A DNA stretch of 64,000 nucleotides from assembly GCF_004801405.1 (NCBI RefSeq), contig NZ_SSOB01000011.1, positions 1 to 64,000 on the forward strand, written 5' to 3'. Within the stretch, counting starts at the first letter, position 1, and each line of letters begins with the position of its first letter. Both the position numbers and the translations under genes were made by a program. Below are positions 47,900-57,462 of the stretch, in pieces. The notes under the pieces are model-generated. The model worked only from the letters and a program-made list of their open reading frames with translations, searched no databases and was not told where the DNA came from. Source of the stretch: Cohnella fermenti. GTDB taxonomy: Bacteria > Bacillota > Bacilli > Paenibacillales > Paenibacillaceae.

Positions 47900-50800
47900 T
47901 TACCGCCGGAACAAGACGATTGCGTCCGAACCGGTATTTTGCGTCTGCTGCGTATAAACCCCTCCCTTGTTCATGCCGAAGGCATACGAACCGGGCAGCA
48001 GCTCTCTGGCGGTCTCTCCCGAGACATCGGTCGTTCCGAACGTACGCCAGCTTCCCGCATAATAGGTCGCCGCGCCGCCGCTAAGCGGTTGATCCGCCCC
48101 ATCCAGCAGCCGCACCGTCACACGAATCGTTTGGAAGACGATAATAGCGTCAATGGCGGTATTCTGCGACTTCTGCACATACGTTCCCTCGTACGTCATC
48201 CCGAACGTATACGTGCCGGGCAGCAATTCCTTGCTGGCCTCCCCGCCGCTGCCGATCGCTCCGAACGTACGCCAGCTTCCCGCATAGTAGGTCGCCGCGC
48301 CTCCGGACAGCGCCTGGCCGTCGCTGTCCTTCAGTTGCACCTTGACGCTTATCGTTGCGAACGATACTACCGGGTCCGTCTCCGTATTTTGCGGCTTCTG
48401 CACATACGTTCCTTCATAGGAGATGCCGAACGTGTAATTGCGATCCGCCAGCGATCGACGCGCTGTGCCGTCGACTCCCGTAACCCCGAAGCTCTTCCAT
48501 CCGCCGTCGTAATACGTCACCACAGCGCCGGTCAGCGGGTTCCCGCTGCTGTCGCGCAGTTGCACCTCCACCTCCGAGGCGGCCAGCGTGAAGCTGACGC
48601 TGCCGACCGTTCCAATATTGCCAGCGTTGTCCGTCGAACGATACATCACCGTATACGCGCCTTGACGGGTGAAGGCGATCGGTCCGTCGTACGGCAGCCA
48701 TGTGCTGCCTCCATTCAAGCTGTAGACGGTATCCGCCACCCCGGAAGCATCGTCGACGGCGTTCAGCGTCAACTCGACCGGTCCGGCATATGCGCCGTTC
48801 GAACCGTCCGGTTCGGCCGGCGACAGCTCGGCAGTCGTCGTCGGAGCTGTCGTGTCGGGCGCTCCCTTCGCAATGCGCACATTGTTCCAACGCGCCGTCG
48901 TATCAACCCCGCCGGTGCTTCCGCCGACGACGATCTTGCCGAGCGATTGAACCGCGTTGCGGAAGCCGCCTTGGTCGACGACCTTCGTGCCGTCGATGTA
49001 CAAATCCATCTTGTCCGTCGATGCGTCGGCGACGATGCGGATATGCTGCCACTCGCCGGGGGTCACCGGTGCGGCCACAACGGCAGTACCACCGTCCAGA
49101 TACCAGAAGCCATCATAATTCGCCAGCAGCGAGACGCCGCTTGTCGCCCCGTCGGCCGCCTGCAAGTAAGCGACGATCGCCCCGCCGTTGGCCGGAACCG
49201 CGCCGAAGTCGACCTGGAAGTCGAAGTCGACCGTAATCGGACCGGTCTGCGGCGCAAACTCCGCACCGGCGGACGGGAAGCCGCTGCTCGCATTGTCGTA
49301 AGCCTCGAGACTGCGATCCTCGGACGAAGGAATCTGCGCTACCTTGATATAAGAGCCTCCGACCTCCGCTTGCGTCATGCTCCAGCCTGCGGGTGTCTCC
49401 GATTCGTCGTAATCGTCGAACGATTCGTCCAGCAGATACGGGCTTGGCGGCACGACGGTGACGGCAACGGAAGCCGTTACGGTAACGCCTCCGTGCGTAA
49501 ACGAGGCCGTAAGGGTAGCGCTGCCGGCGGCTTGCGCCATAACGGTGCCGTATCGATTCACGGTCGCCACGGCCGGATCGCCGCTCGTATACACGATGTG
49601 TTCCCCGGTGACGTCGACCTCGGATTCCGTGCCGTCATCATCCATAACGGCTGTGACCGTCAGCGATGACGCAGTGCCGGCGATCAGGCTCTCCGGCAAG
49701 CCGGACAACCGCAATGCGCTCAATTCCCCGGCCGGCAATGCGACATCGCCGGTCGTGACGGATAACGCTTCGAACACGGCCGTATTCGTCCCTCCCGCTG
49801 GCCCGGCGGCGGCAAAGACGCCGGCCAACGGATTGCTCATCGTCAGCGAATGCGTCCCGAGCGGAGCCCCCCACGTCACGCCGTCTGCGGAATAGTACGC
49901 CGCGAACGCGCCGTTGTGCCGTTCCAGCTTGACGTATCCCGGCAGCTCCGCCGAACCGAGCGCAGCCGAAGATACCGCGCCGTTGTCCGTATCGCGCCAG
50001 ACAAGCTCCAGCCCGCTCCCCTTCGTCGCTTGCACAGCGACGAATCGGGCGTTGGACGCCGCATTCTCACGGATCATCACGCCGCTGACCGCACCGGTCG
50101 GCGCTTCCGAATCGTGCGGAAGCAGCCTTGCGCTGATCGTGGCATCCTGCAGAGGCGTCGCCCCCAGATATTGATATACGTAGGCGATTTGATCGGCAGA
50201 GCCTTGATCGCCGGTTGTCGGCACGTGTTGCCCGCTTCCTTCGCTCGTGACCGACAGCGTGCCGCCGGAAGCCGTCGCCGAACCGTCCTTGGCCGGGCTG
50301 CCGACATTGATGCCGGACCACGGGGCGGCAACGGCGAACGCTTCCGGATCGGGCGTATCCTCGCGGGAGACGCGCACGATCCCCCACTCTTCCAGCTCGG
50401 GAATGACCAGCGTATGTCCGCCCGAACCGTCCGAAGCCAACTCCAGCGGCAGCGGATTGCGGCCGGGGCGGTACAGCACGGCGCGAATGTCGGAGCTGCC
50501 GAAGAACTCGGCATCCGCAATCGTCAACGTCGCGTCGTCAACCGGGACGCCGCTGCGATTCAGCAGGTGCACAACCTTAGGCGCGTTCGCGTCCTCGCGG
50601 GAACGGACGGCTGCATACAGCTCGCCGTCGCCGGCAATCTGAACCGCCGACCGGGCAGCAAGCCAAGCTGCGTCCGCATCCTCCGGCGCGACGACCGGAA
50701 TGCCGCTGGCTGCGATGACCGCCTGATCGGCGCTGCCGAAGCCGTCGAGCGGCGAATAGGCGATCAGCCGATCCAGCCCGGCGAATTGCGAAGCCTGCAG

Positions 50801-53641
50801 CCCGTAATGCGGAAGCGATTCGTTCGCGACCAGGTCGCGGAACGGCACCCCCGCTTCGAACAAGCGCATGGACAGTTCGCTGAGCGCAGCGGAATCCAGC
50901 TCATTCCAATCGATTAGCACGCCGGTTCTGGCCGACGCCTCGTAGCCGTCGAACAAATACGGGTACTGGCGAATGAAATGATACATGTCGCCGTAATCGG
51001 CCACGGTTCCGTAATAGCGGGTGCTGCCCTCCAGCCAGACGTCCCATGGCACAAGCATGTATTGGCCCAGCGCGTAGGAGGCTGCGATGCCTTCCCGGAT
51101 CGCTTCCGGATGCTGCGGCAGCGGCGATATGACCTGCGGCTTGCCCAGCCCGGAAGCGAGCGAGCCGAACGTGACAATATTGCCGATGCCAAGAGAGGAT
51201 TCCGCGCTCTCGCCGATCTCATAATCGAATATATCGTGAAGATAATGATCCTTTGTTTGGGGATATTGCATGATCGTCGAGTTGACGGAGAATTCGAGCG
51301 AATGCCCGGCATACGCTTCCAGATCGTCGTGCAGCCGCTGGTGGAACAAGATGCTCTCCTGTGTCATAAACTCGCGGAACGGCGCGTTCAGCGGCGATTC
51401 CGTCTTGCGGGTGCCGTAGTCCGCGGGCGTCACGATGCCCAGTTGCGTCTGCAAATACATGCGGTAATCGAATGTCGCGATGTCGGCGATTCCCCAGGCG
51501 GCCAACTGCGAGAGTGAATAGGTATCGGCCAAGTAGTCGCGGAACCTTGTCATGCAAGCTTCACAGAAATCTCCGTTCATGTCATATGCCGCCTGGCTGC
51601 CCCGCCAGTCGTCGAACTGGAACGAGGTGACGCCGGCGTCGATGCTGCTTTTGCCGCGCTGCAGCACCAGCTCGTAGTAGACGGGATCGCTCATGCTACC
51701 CCAGGTCGCGTTCCATTTGACCATCCACGGCGCTATGATCTCTGTCCCGTCCAGGTAACGGGCTCTGCCCGTCGTACCTTCATTCATGTTCAGCGTGCCC
51801 TGGAAGCTGACGCCGAGACGGACGACATTGCCGATCTTGGCCGCATCCGTCTCGTAAGTCCACTTGTCGTCGGTCGCCATGAACCGCTTGAGCGCGTCAA
51901 GCGTGCCGAGTTGGCCGTTCTCGCCGCCTTGCCAATACCAGCGCGAGGAGAGGAACACGCTCGAGTGGCTGTCGAACGACTGCCGTTCCACGCCGGGAGC
52001 GGGGGGCACGACCGGCTCCGGCGACGGTACGAGTATCGCCCGCGGATAGATACGCACGTTGTCGAGGTTGACCAACCGCACATATTCGGCGTCATCCGCA
52101 TAATATGCACCCGTCACTTGCAGCTTCGCCAGATTAAGAGCATCGTCATAACGGAACGGGACGGCACTGGCAAGAAGGGCATCATCGACATAGAAGTCGA
52201 ACGTCCGGGTCGCGTAATCCGCCGAGATCGTGAGGTGCCGCCAGTCGCCCGCATTCAGCCCGGACGCCAGCTGACTGGACGTCGTGCTGCCGTTCGTCGT
52301 CCGCAAGGACACAATGGCGGTCGGCAGCAGGTTCAGCGCGATCGCCTGTTTACCGGCGCTGTCGAATACATAGAACAGAATGTTCTCCTTGCCCGACGTC
52401 GCTCCGGGCGGCAGTTGGACGTCCGCTTCCACCGTCAGCTTGCCGGTCTGCACGGGGAACGACTTGGAGATGCCCTGGGTTGCCATCCGGCTGGCGTCGA
52501 CGATCTGCAGATAACGGTTGCCGTCGGCCGCTTCCGCGACGATAACCGACGAGGCGCCCGTCGCGTTGATTCCCCAGCCGGAAGGAGCGGAGCCGACCGC
52601 CAACGCTTCAAACGTCTCATCGACGAACATCAATTCGGGGTCTTCGTTCACCGTCTGGGCAACTGTCGCGTCGGCGTAGCCGCGCGCTCGCACGGTTATG
52701 CTGTAGCTGCCCGCCTCGGGAAATGCGCTGCCGTCGATCTGCAGACTGCCCGGCGCAACGGCATACGCCGCCCCGGACAATGTCGTCCCGTTAACGGCTG
52801 CGTCGGCAATGGCCGCACGCCAGGCCGCATCGTCGGCGAACGCGAGGTCCACCGACCGTCCCGCGTAGGCGTCGCTGATATCCTCCACAAGCGCAGGCGG
52901 CGTCTGCAATCGGATCGCCCCGGTGTAAATCAGCACATTGTCGAGATTGGCGATGCGGATATTGCTCGTCGTATCGCTGGAATACGAGCCGCTGACCTGC
53001 AGCTTGCTCAGTCCGACGGCATCGTCGTAACGGAACGGCACTGCGCTTGCTGCGAGCAACCCGTCGAAGTACAAATCGAACGTCTTGGCTCCGTAATCGG
53101 CGGCGATCGCCAGTTGGTGCCAACTGCGGCCCGGCACGATGCCGGTCATCTCCGTCGCCGTCGTCACGCCGTCCACCGTGCGGTAAGACAATATTTTATC
53201 CGCGTTCAGGTTGAGCGCGATGGCCGCCTTGTTCGCCGAATCGAGCACATAGAACAGGATGTTGTCCTTCCCCGGCGTTCCGCCTGCCGGCAACTGTACA
53301 TCCGCCTGGATGACCGCCTTCCCGGTCTGCTGGGCGAACGTCTTCGTAATGCCGTTCGTCGCCTGCACGCTGGCATCGTAGATCTGCAGGAAGCGTCGGC
53401 TGTCTTCCTCCACTACTTGGACATAAGAGCTGCCGGTCACCGATACGCCCCATCCCGACGGCGTCGTTCCCGTCGCCAGGGCATCAAACGTTTCATTGAC
53501 CAGATCGCTTCCGTCGTCCGCGCGCGCAACACCTGTTCCGGTGCCCGGCATTCCGGGATAAAACAAAGTCGAAAGCGCTGTCAGAACAACGAGCAGCGTG
53601 GCGATCGTGCGCTTAAACGCTCCCTTGCGGTTCCGCTTCAT
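47900..53641 (-). CDS. Very large secreted putative glycosidase with multiple beta-sandwich modules and C-terminal repeats
   Basis: 1913 residues from ATG 53641 (GGGGAGG upstream). Signal peptide about 1-42; two LamG-like modules, each ending in a Q..GKxxxxADVQLPxG pattern (about 45-235 and 340-540); an unassigned catalytic-looking domain (about 555-1010: RWYWQGGENGQLG, ITSFQFDDWRGSQAAYD-type block, FCEACMTRFRDYL, LHDIFDYEIGES, VPWDVWLEGSTRYYG) and a region typical of beta-galactosidase-like proteins (IDWNELDSAAL); another LamG-like module, a BIG2-type Ig domain, a further LamG-like module, an OmpL47-type DDASGVADTVYSLNGG domain, then three about 70-residue repeats (YYAGSWRTFG...ELLPGTYTFGM). 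No SLH or LPXTG anchor. The family is not recognised; candidate catalytic acids are Asp in FQFDDW and Glu in DYEIGE. Confidence 0.82.
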   Translation of the reverse strand: MKRNRKGAFKRTIATLLVVLTALSTLFYPGMPGTGTGVARADDGSDLVNETFDALATGTTPSGWGVSVTGSSYVQVVEEDSRRFLQIYDASVQATNGITKTFAQQTGKAVIQADVQLPAGGTPGKDNILFYVLDSANKAAIALNLNADKILSYRTVDGVTTATEMTGIVPGRSWHQLAIAADYGAKTFDLYFDGLLAASAVPFRYDDAVGLSKLQVSGSYSSDTTSNIRIANLDNVLIYTGAIRLQTPPALVEDISDAYAGRSVDLAFADDAAWRAAIADAAVNGTTLSGAAYAVAPGSLQIDGSAFPEAGSYSITVRARGYADATVAQTVNEDPELMFVDETFEALAVGSAPSGWGINATGASSVIVAEAADGNRYLQIVDASRMATQGISKSFPVQTGKLTVEADVQLPPGATSGKENILFYVFDSAGKQAIALNLLPTAIVSLRTTNGSTTSSQLASGLNAGDWRHLTISADYATRTFDFYVDDALLASAVPFRYDDALNLAKLQVTGAYYADDAEYVRLVNLDNVRIYPRAILVPSPEPVVPPAPGVERQSFDSHSSVFLSSRWYWQGGENGQLGTLDALKRFMATDDKWTYETDAAKIGNVVRLGVSFQGTLNMNEGTTGRARYLDGTEIIAPWMVKWNATWGSMSDPVYYELVLQRGKSSIDAGVTSFQFDDWRGSQAAYDMNGDFCEACMTRFRDYLADTYSLSQLAAWGIADIATFDYRMYLQTQLGIVTPADYGTRKTESPLNAPFREFMTQESILFHQRLHDDLEAYAGHSLEFSVNSTIMQYPQTKDHYLHDIFDYEIGESAESSLGIGNIVTFGSLASGLGKPQVISPLPQHPEAIREGIAASYALGQYMLVPWDVWLEGSTRYYGTVADYGDMYHFIRQYPYLFDGYEASARTGVLIDWNELDSAALSELSMRLFEAGVPFRDLVANESLPHYGLQASQFAGLDRLIAYSPLDGFGSADQAVIAASGIPVVAPEDADAAWLAARSAVQIAGDGELYAAVRSREDANAPKVVHLLNRSGVPVDDATLTIADAEFFGSSDIRAVLYRPGRNPLPLELASDGSGGHTLVIPELEEWGIVRVSREDTPDPEAFAVAAPWSGINVGSPAKDGSATASGGTLSVTSEGSGQHVPTTGDQGSADQIAYVYQYLGATPLQDATISARLLPHDSEAPTGAVSGVMIRENAASNARFVAVQATKGSGLELVWRDTDNGAVSSAALGSAELPGYVKLERHNGAFAAYYSADGVTWGAPLGTHSLTMSNPLAGVFAAAGPAGGTNTAVFEALSVTTGDVALPAGELSALRLSGLPESLIAGTASSLTVTAVMDDDGTESEVDVTGEHIVYTSGDPAVATVNRYGTVMAQAAGSATLTASFTHGGVTVTASVAVTVVPPSPYLLDESFDDYDESETPAGWSMTQAEVGGSYIKVAQIPSSEDRSLEAYDNASSGFPSAGAEFAPQTGPITVDFDFQVDFGAVPANGGAIVAYLQAADGATSGVSLLANYDGFWYLDGGTAVVAAPVTPGEWQHIRIVADASTDKMDLYIDGTKVVDQGGFRNAVQSLGKIVVGGSTGGVDTTARWNNVRIAKGAPDTTAPTTTAELSPAEPDGSNGAYAGPVELTLNAVDDASGVADTVYSLNGGSTWLPYDGPIAFTRQGAYTVMYRSTDNAGNIGTVGSVSFTLAASEVEVQLRDSSGNPLTGAVVTYYDGGWKSFGVTGVDGTARRSLADRNYTFGISYEGTYVQKPQNTETDPVVSFATISVKVQLKDSDGQALSGGAATYYAGSWRTFGAIGSGGEASKELLPGTYTFGMTYEGTYVQKSQNTAIDAIIVFQTIRVTVRLLDGADQPLSGGAATYYAGSWRTFGTTDVSGETARELLPGSYAFGMNKGGVYTQQTQNTGSDAIVLFRR

Positions 53642-53677
53642 CAATGATACCTCCCCATGTATGGTCGAATAGCAAAC

Positions 53678-53724
53678 GCGGCAACGGCGGGAAGATCAGC
53701 CGTCCGTCTCCCCGCCGTTGCCGC
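53678..53724 (-). other. Strong intercistronic hairpin after the LplA-type binding-protein gene
   Basis: Perfect 14-bp arms GCGGCAACGGCGGG and CCCGCCGTTGCCGC with a 19-nt loop and no T tract, between the binding-protein stop (53733) and the giant gene start (53641). It probably stabilises or processes the upstream mRNA, or partially attenuates expression of the large gene. Confidence 0.8.
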
Positions 53725-53732
53725 AAGCCGCC

Positions 53733-55379
53733 TTACTTCACCGCGAATTCGTTATAAAGCCCGACCCACTCGTCGATCTTGAAATTCTTGTAGCCAGCCA
53801 TGAAGCTGTCCCAGTCGCTCATTGGCTTCTGGCCGATAATGAATTTGATCGCGTTCTCGGACGTGTACGTCTCAATCTGGTTGCCGAGCTCGGTTGATTT
53901 CTTCAACGCGTCGTCGTCGAACGATACGGGCGGCGGAGCTTCGTTCGTACCGCCCGCCTTGATGATCGCGTCGCGCGAGTTCAGGTACTTGAACGCCTTG
54001 GCTTCTTCGCCTGCCTTGGACGTCAGGGTGCCGTAGCGGTTAAACTCCGGAATAACCCCGTTCATCCACCAGACGCCCATCCCCAGATCCCCGCCGGTGA
54101 TCAAGCCATCCGGCTGCTTGCCGTCGGCATCCGCCGTCCAGACGCTCTGATAGCCGATGATCTTGTAGCCGGACGGCGTTGAGGCATCCTTAACCCAATG
54201 CTCGCCTTCCTTGCCGATGAACATCGTCGTGTAGCCCTCTTCGCTGTAGAGCCAATCAAGCGCCGTCATAATCGCATCGGCGTTCTTCGACTTGTTGCTG
54301 ATGACCCAAGGTCCGCGGAAGCTCGTATTGTAATGCGGCGACACCGCCTGGGTCTGAATCGCGCCGTCGACCGGGAACGGCATGATCGGCTGCAAGAGCG
54401 CTTCGTTGTCCACTCCCGCTTGACCGGCGTTGTTCTGCTCGCGAATGAGCGGGAAGCTGCCGCTGGCGTAGCCGGCGAACAGGTCGTTGTCCTTCATCGT
54501 CAGGAAGTCCGGGCTGAGCAGGTTGTTCTCATACATCCAGCGCTCGAATTCGACCCACATCTTGAACCGGTCCGGCGCCGCCGTGGGACCGTACTCGAAT
54601 GCTTGGGTCTCCGGATTGTAGCGCGGGTCCTTGCCGTTGTTCTCGCCTGCCAGCCCGAACGGCGTCGACGACGTCCAGAAATAATAAGACCAACCGAGCC
54701 GCGACGAGGTGATCGGCTTGCCGCCGTTCTCCTTCTGCAGCGCCAGCATCGCCGCCTTGACGTCGTCGAGCGATTGGATCTGGCTGACATCCATCCCCTG
54801 TTTGTTCAACAGGTCATTGCGCATCCACCAGACTCTCGGCACCCACTCGAAATCCTGCACGAGCGGGAACCCGTATATTTTGCCGTCCGCCGGATTGCGA
54901 ATCGCTTGCTCCACGTCGGGGTACTTCTCCAGGTATTTCTGGAAGTTAGGCAGCTTGCCTTCCTCCAAATAAGGATCAAGCGCGACGAACAGCTTGGAGC
55001 CGTACTTCTTGTATGTCGTGTCGTCCTGGAAGAAGCGCGTCAGCTCCGGGAATTCGTTGGAAGCGATCGCCAGGTTCAGCTTCTCCTTCTGCGAATCGCG
55101 AGGCACGGTCGTCAAGTTGAAGGTGACGCCGGTACGCGAGCCCCACTCCTTGAGGGCCCAGGTGTCGCTGCTCAGCGATACGCCGGGATCGAGCGGCAAC
55201 GACAGTTCGATCGTCGGCGGCGTGGCAGGCGTGGCCGATGCGACTTCCGTCTGCGTAGAGGATGGAGACGGCTGGGCGGAGCTGCCGTTCTTGTCGTTCG
55301 ACTGGCTGCAGCCGGCGACCGCTGCTCCGGACAGGATGACAGCAAGCGCGGTGATAACGGTTTTTCTCAACATTTGCAT
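53733..55379 (-). CDS. LplA-type extracellular solute-binding lipoprotein
   Basis: 548 residues, the larger binding-protein type used with LplB/LplC permeases. ATG at 55379 is close to TTAGGAGG; an ATG two codons later (55373) has better spacing. The lipobox is AVAGC near residue 24, then a Ser/Asn/Thr linker. Mature motifs: IELSLPLDPGVSLSSDTWALKEWGSRTGVTFNLTTVPR, LNLAIASNEFPELTRFFQDD, DLNKQGMDVSQIQSLDD-like region and GYQSVWTADADGKQPDGLITGG. It binds the oligosaccharide imported by the two permeases encoded just upstream. The next gene is the giant secreted protein, after a strong hairpin. Confidence 0.92.
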   Translation of the reverse strand: MQMLRKTVITALAVILSGAAVAGCSQSNDKNGSSAQPSPSSTQTEVASATPATPPTIELSLPLDPGVSLSSDTWALKEWGSRTGVTFNLTTVPRDSQKEKLNLAIASNEFPELTRFFQDDTTYKKYGSKLFVALDPYLEEGKLPNFQKYLEKYPDVEQAIRNPADGKIYGFPLVQDFEWVPRVWWMRNDLLNKQGMDVSQIQSLDDVKAAMLALQKENGGKPITSSRLGWSYYFWTSSTPFGLAGENNGKDPRYNPETQAFEYGPTAAPDRFKMWVEFERWMYENNLLSPDFLTMKDNDLFAGYASGSFPLIREQNNAGQAGVDNEALLQPIMPFPVDGAIQTQAVSPHYNTSFRGPWVISNKSKNADAIMTALDWLYSEEGYTTMFIGKEGEHWVKDASTPSGYKIIGYQSVWTADADGKQPDGLITGGDLGMGVWWMNGVIPEFNRYGTLTSKAGEEAKAFKYLNSRDAIIKAGGTNEAPPPVSFDDDALKKSTELGNQIETYTSENAIKFIIGQKPMSDWDSFMAGYKNFKIDEWVGLYNEFAVK

Positions 55380-55406
55380 TTGACCTCCTAATGTAATAAA
55401 TCTCTC

Positions 55407-56288
55407 TTATCCCTTGACGGAACCGACAAGCGCCCCCTTGACAAAATAGCGCTGAAGGAAAGGATACAGCAGCAGAATCGGACCGACCGTGACGAAAATC
55501 GTGGCCATCTGGATCGAGATATTCGCACCGAGCCGATAACGAGGGTCGGCGGTTGCCAGAGCCGCGTCGTCGAACACCTCCTGCGTAATCAGCACCCGGC
55601 GCAGCAAAATGGTGAGCGGGTACATGTCGTCGGAATTCAGGAAGATCAGCGGACCGAAGAACGCGTTCCATTGTCCGACTGCGGCGAACAGCGCGATCGT
55701 CGCCAGAATCGGCTTCGACAACGGCACGACGATACGCAGCAGCACATGCCAATCGTTCGCTCCGTCGATGCGCGCCGCTTCGAACAGCTCCTCCGGCAAG
55801 CTCTGGAAGTTCGTGCGCAGCAGCAGGATGTTCCAGAACGTGAACGCTCCGGGCACCACGAGCACCCAAATCGTATTCAGCAGGCCGAGACCCTTCATGA
55901 GCAGGAAGGACGGAATGAGGCCGCCGCTGAAAAACATCGTAAACGTCATCATGATCACGATCGGACGCTGCAGCAGCAGCCTCTTGGTGGACAGCGGATA
56001 CGCGGTCAGGCAGCCGACCACCATCACGAAGAAGGTGCCGACGACCGTATAGCGGATGCTGTTCCAGTACGCGCTCAGAATGAGCGGCTCCGCGAAGACG
56101 CGCTTGTAGCTCTCGACATTGAAGTCCACCGGCCATAGATACACCTCATGATTCGACACCGCTATCGGGCCGCTTACCGACAGGTTTAACAAATAGTAGA
56201 ACGGAAACAGAATGGCGAGGCCGAGCAGCGTAAGCGCAATATAGTTAAAAACATCGAATGACCGACTGCCGAACCCGTAGCTTTTCAA
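55407..56288 (-). CDS. Sugar ABC transporter permease, LplC type
   Basis: 293 residues with about six membrane spans. The EAA-type loop is LPEELFEAARIDGANDWHVLLRIVVPLSKP, and the C-terminal YPFLQRYFVKGALVGSVKG is the standard LplC ending. It follows the LplB-type permease by 13 bp and precedes the binding protein. It is part of the importer that is probably controlled by the divergent YesMN-type pair. Confidence 0.92.
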   Translation of the reverse strand: MKSYGFGSRSFDVFNYIALTLLGLAILFPFYYLLNLSVSGPIAVSNHEVYLWPVDFNVESYKRVFAEPLILSAYWNSIRYTVVGTFFVMVVGCLTAYPLSTKRLLLQRPIVIMMTFTMFFSGGLIPSFLLMKGLGLLNTIWVLVVPGAFTFWNILLLRTNFQSLPEELFEAARIDGANDWHVLLRIVVPLSKPILATIALFAAVGQWNAFFGPLIFLNSDDMYPLTILLRRVLITQEVFDDAALATADPRYRLGANISIQMATIFVTVGPILLLYPFLQRYFVKGALVGSVKG

Positions 56289-56301
56289 ACATGACCCCTC
56301 C

Positions 56302-57279
56302 TCACCAGAACGATTCCTGCCGCAGACGGCTCGCCGTGCGGTTCGCCACCCACAGAATGAGCAGCGCGGCGATGTTGTTCATCAAGCCGACGGCCGCGGC
56401 GAAGCTGAAGTCGCCTCCGACGATGCCCCTGCGGTACACATAGGTCGCCAAGATGTCGGCCACTTCGTAAATCGCCGGATTCTGCATCAGGTACACCTTC
56501 TCGAAGCCGACGGACACGATATGGCTGGCGCTCAGGATAAGCACGATGCTGATCGTCGGCATGATCCCCGGAAGGCTGATATGCAGCATGCGCCGGAAGC
56601 GGCTCGCACCGTCCATGTAGCTCGCTTCGTACAATTCGGGGTCGATCCCGGTCAGGGCGGCGAGAAACAGAATCGAATTCCAGCCGATGCTCTGCCAGAC
56701 GTCGCTGATCACGTACATGGTGCGGAAATAAGACGGATCGGTGAAAAAGTGGACGTTGTCGAAGCCCAGCTTGTTCAGCAGCAGGTTGATCAGCCCGTTC
56801 TCGCTCGTCAACTGCATCAGCATGCCGACGACGATAACGACGGCGATAAAGTGAGGCAGATAGCTGACGCTTTGCACGATCTTCTTGAACCAGGCGCGGC
56901 TGGCTTCGTTCAGCAGCAGCGCCAGCACGATCGGCGGCCAGAAGCCGAACAGCAGCGAGTAGAAGCCGAGCAGCAGCGTGTTGCGGATAATGCGCCAGGC
57001 CGTGGGGTCGTTAAAGAAAGAAACGAGGTGCTCCATTCCCACCCAATCGCTGTGCCAGAAACCGCTGATCAGATCGTAATCTTGAAAAGCGATCACAATC
57101 CCGTACATCGGCACGTAATGAAACAATAAAAACCCGAGCACGCCAGGCAGCACCATCAAGTAAAGATGGGGGTTGTGCCTGATATTGTCGATCAACCGCC
57201 GTATGGCGCCTCCGCTGGCCGCGTCCTTGTCGATCCGTTCCCGATGTGCCGAAGCGGGCAGCGTCGGTAGGCGATTCAT
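56302..57279 (-). CDS. Sugar ABC transporter permease, LplB type
   Basis: 325 residues from ATG 57279 (AAAAGGAG at 9 nt); an upstream start 36 bp away has no ribosome site. A hydrophilic N-terminus (about 45 residues) precedes six spans (HLYLMVLPGVLGFLLFHYVPMYGIVIAFQDY...). The EAA-type loop is DPELYEASYMDGASRFRRMLHISLPGIMPT. It is the first gene of the 44353-57279 operon and is divergent from the sensor kinase; its promoter is the TTGAAA-17-TACAAA pair at 57357-57329. Confidence 0.92.
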   Translation of the reverse strand: MNRLPTLPASAHRERIDKDAASGGAIRRLIDNIRHNPHLYLMVLPGVLGFLLFHYVPMYGIVIAFQDYDLISGFWHSDWVGMEHLVSFFNDPTAWRIIRNTLLLGFYSLLFGFWPPIVLALLLNEASRAWFKKIVQSVSYLPHFIAVVIVVGMLMQLTSENGLINLLLNKLGFDNVHFFTDPSYFRTMYVISDVWQSIGWNSILFLAALTGIDPELYEASYMDGASRFRRMLHISLPGIMPTISIVLILSASHIVSVGFEKVYLMQNPAIYEVADILATYVYRRGIVGGDFSFAAAVGLMNNIAALLILWVANRTASRLRQESFW

Positions 57280-57328
57280 GGCATCCACTCCTTTTCCTCG
57301 TCGAACACATTCCACATGTTACGGCAGT

Positions 57329-57357
57329 TTTGTAAGCGTGTACATGCAACTTTTCAA
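57329..57357 (-). promoter_or_regulatory. Promoter of the LplB-type operon
   Basis: On the minus strand TTGAAA (57357-57352), 17 bp, TACAAA (57334-57329). It lies in the 183-bp divergent region between the permease and the sensor kinase, where the AraC-type regulator would be expected to bind. Confidence 0.6.
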
Positions 57358-57419
57358 ACACCATATGGACGATTTCGACTTATCGCGCGGCGGCTGTGTC
57401 CATCCCGGAACCGATTTGC

Positions 57420-57425
57420 TATAAT
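57420..57425 (+). promoter_or_regulatory. -10 element of the sensor kinase gene
   Basis: A perfect TATAAT about 38 bp upstream of the kinase TTG start; the -35 region (TGTCCA) is poor, which fits an activator-dependent or weak promoter. Confidence 0.5.
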
Positions 57426-57462
57426 CAAAACCAATCGTTCTCTATGGAAAGGAGCGCCCTCC

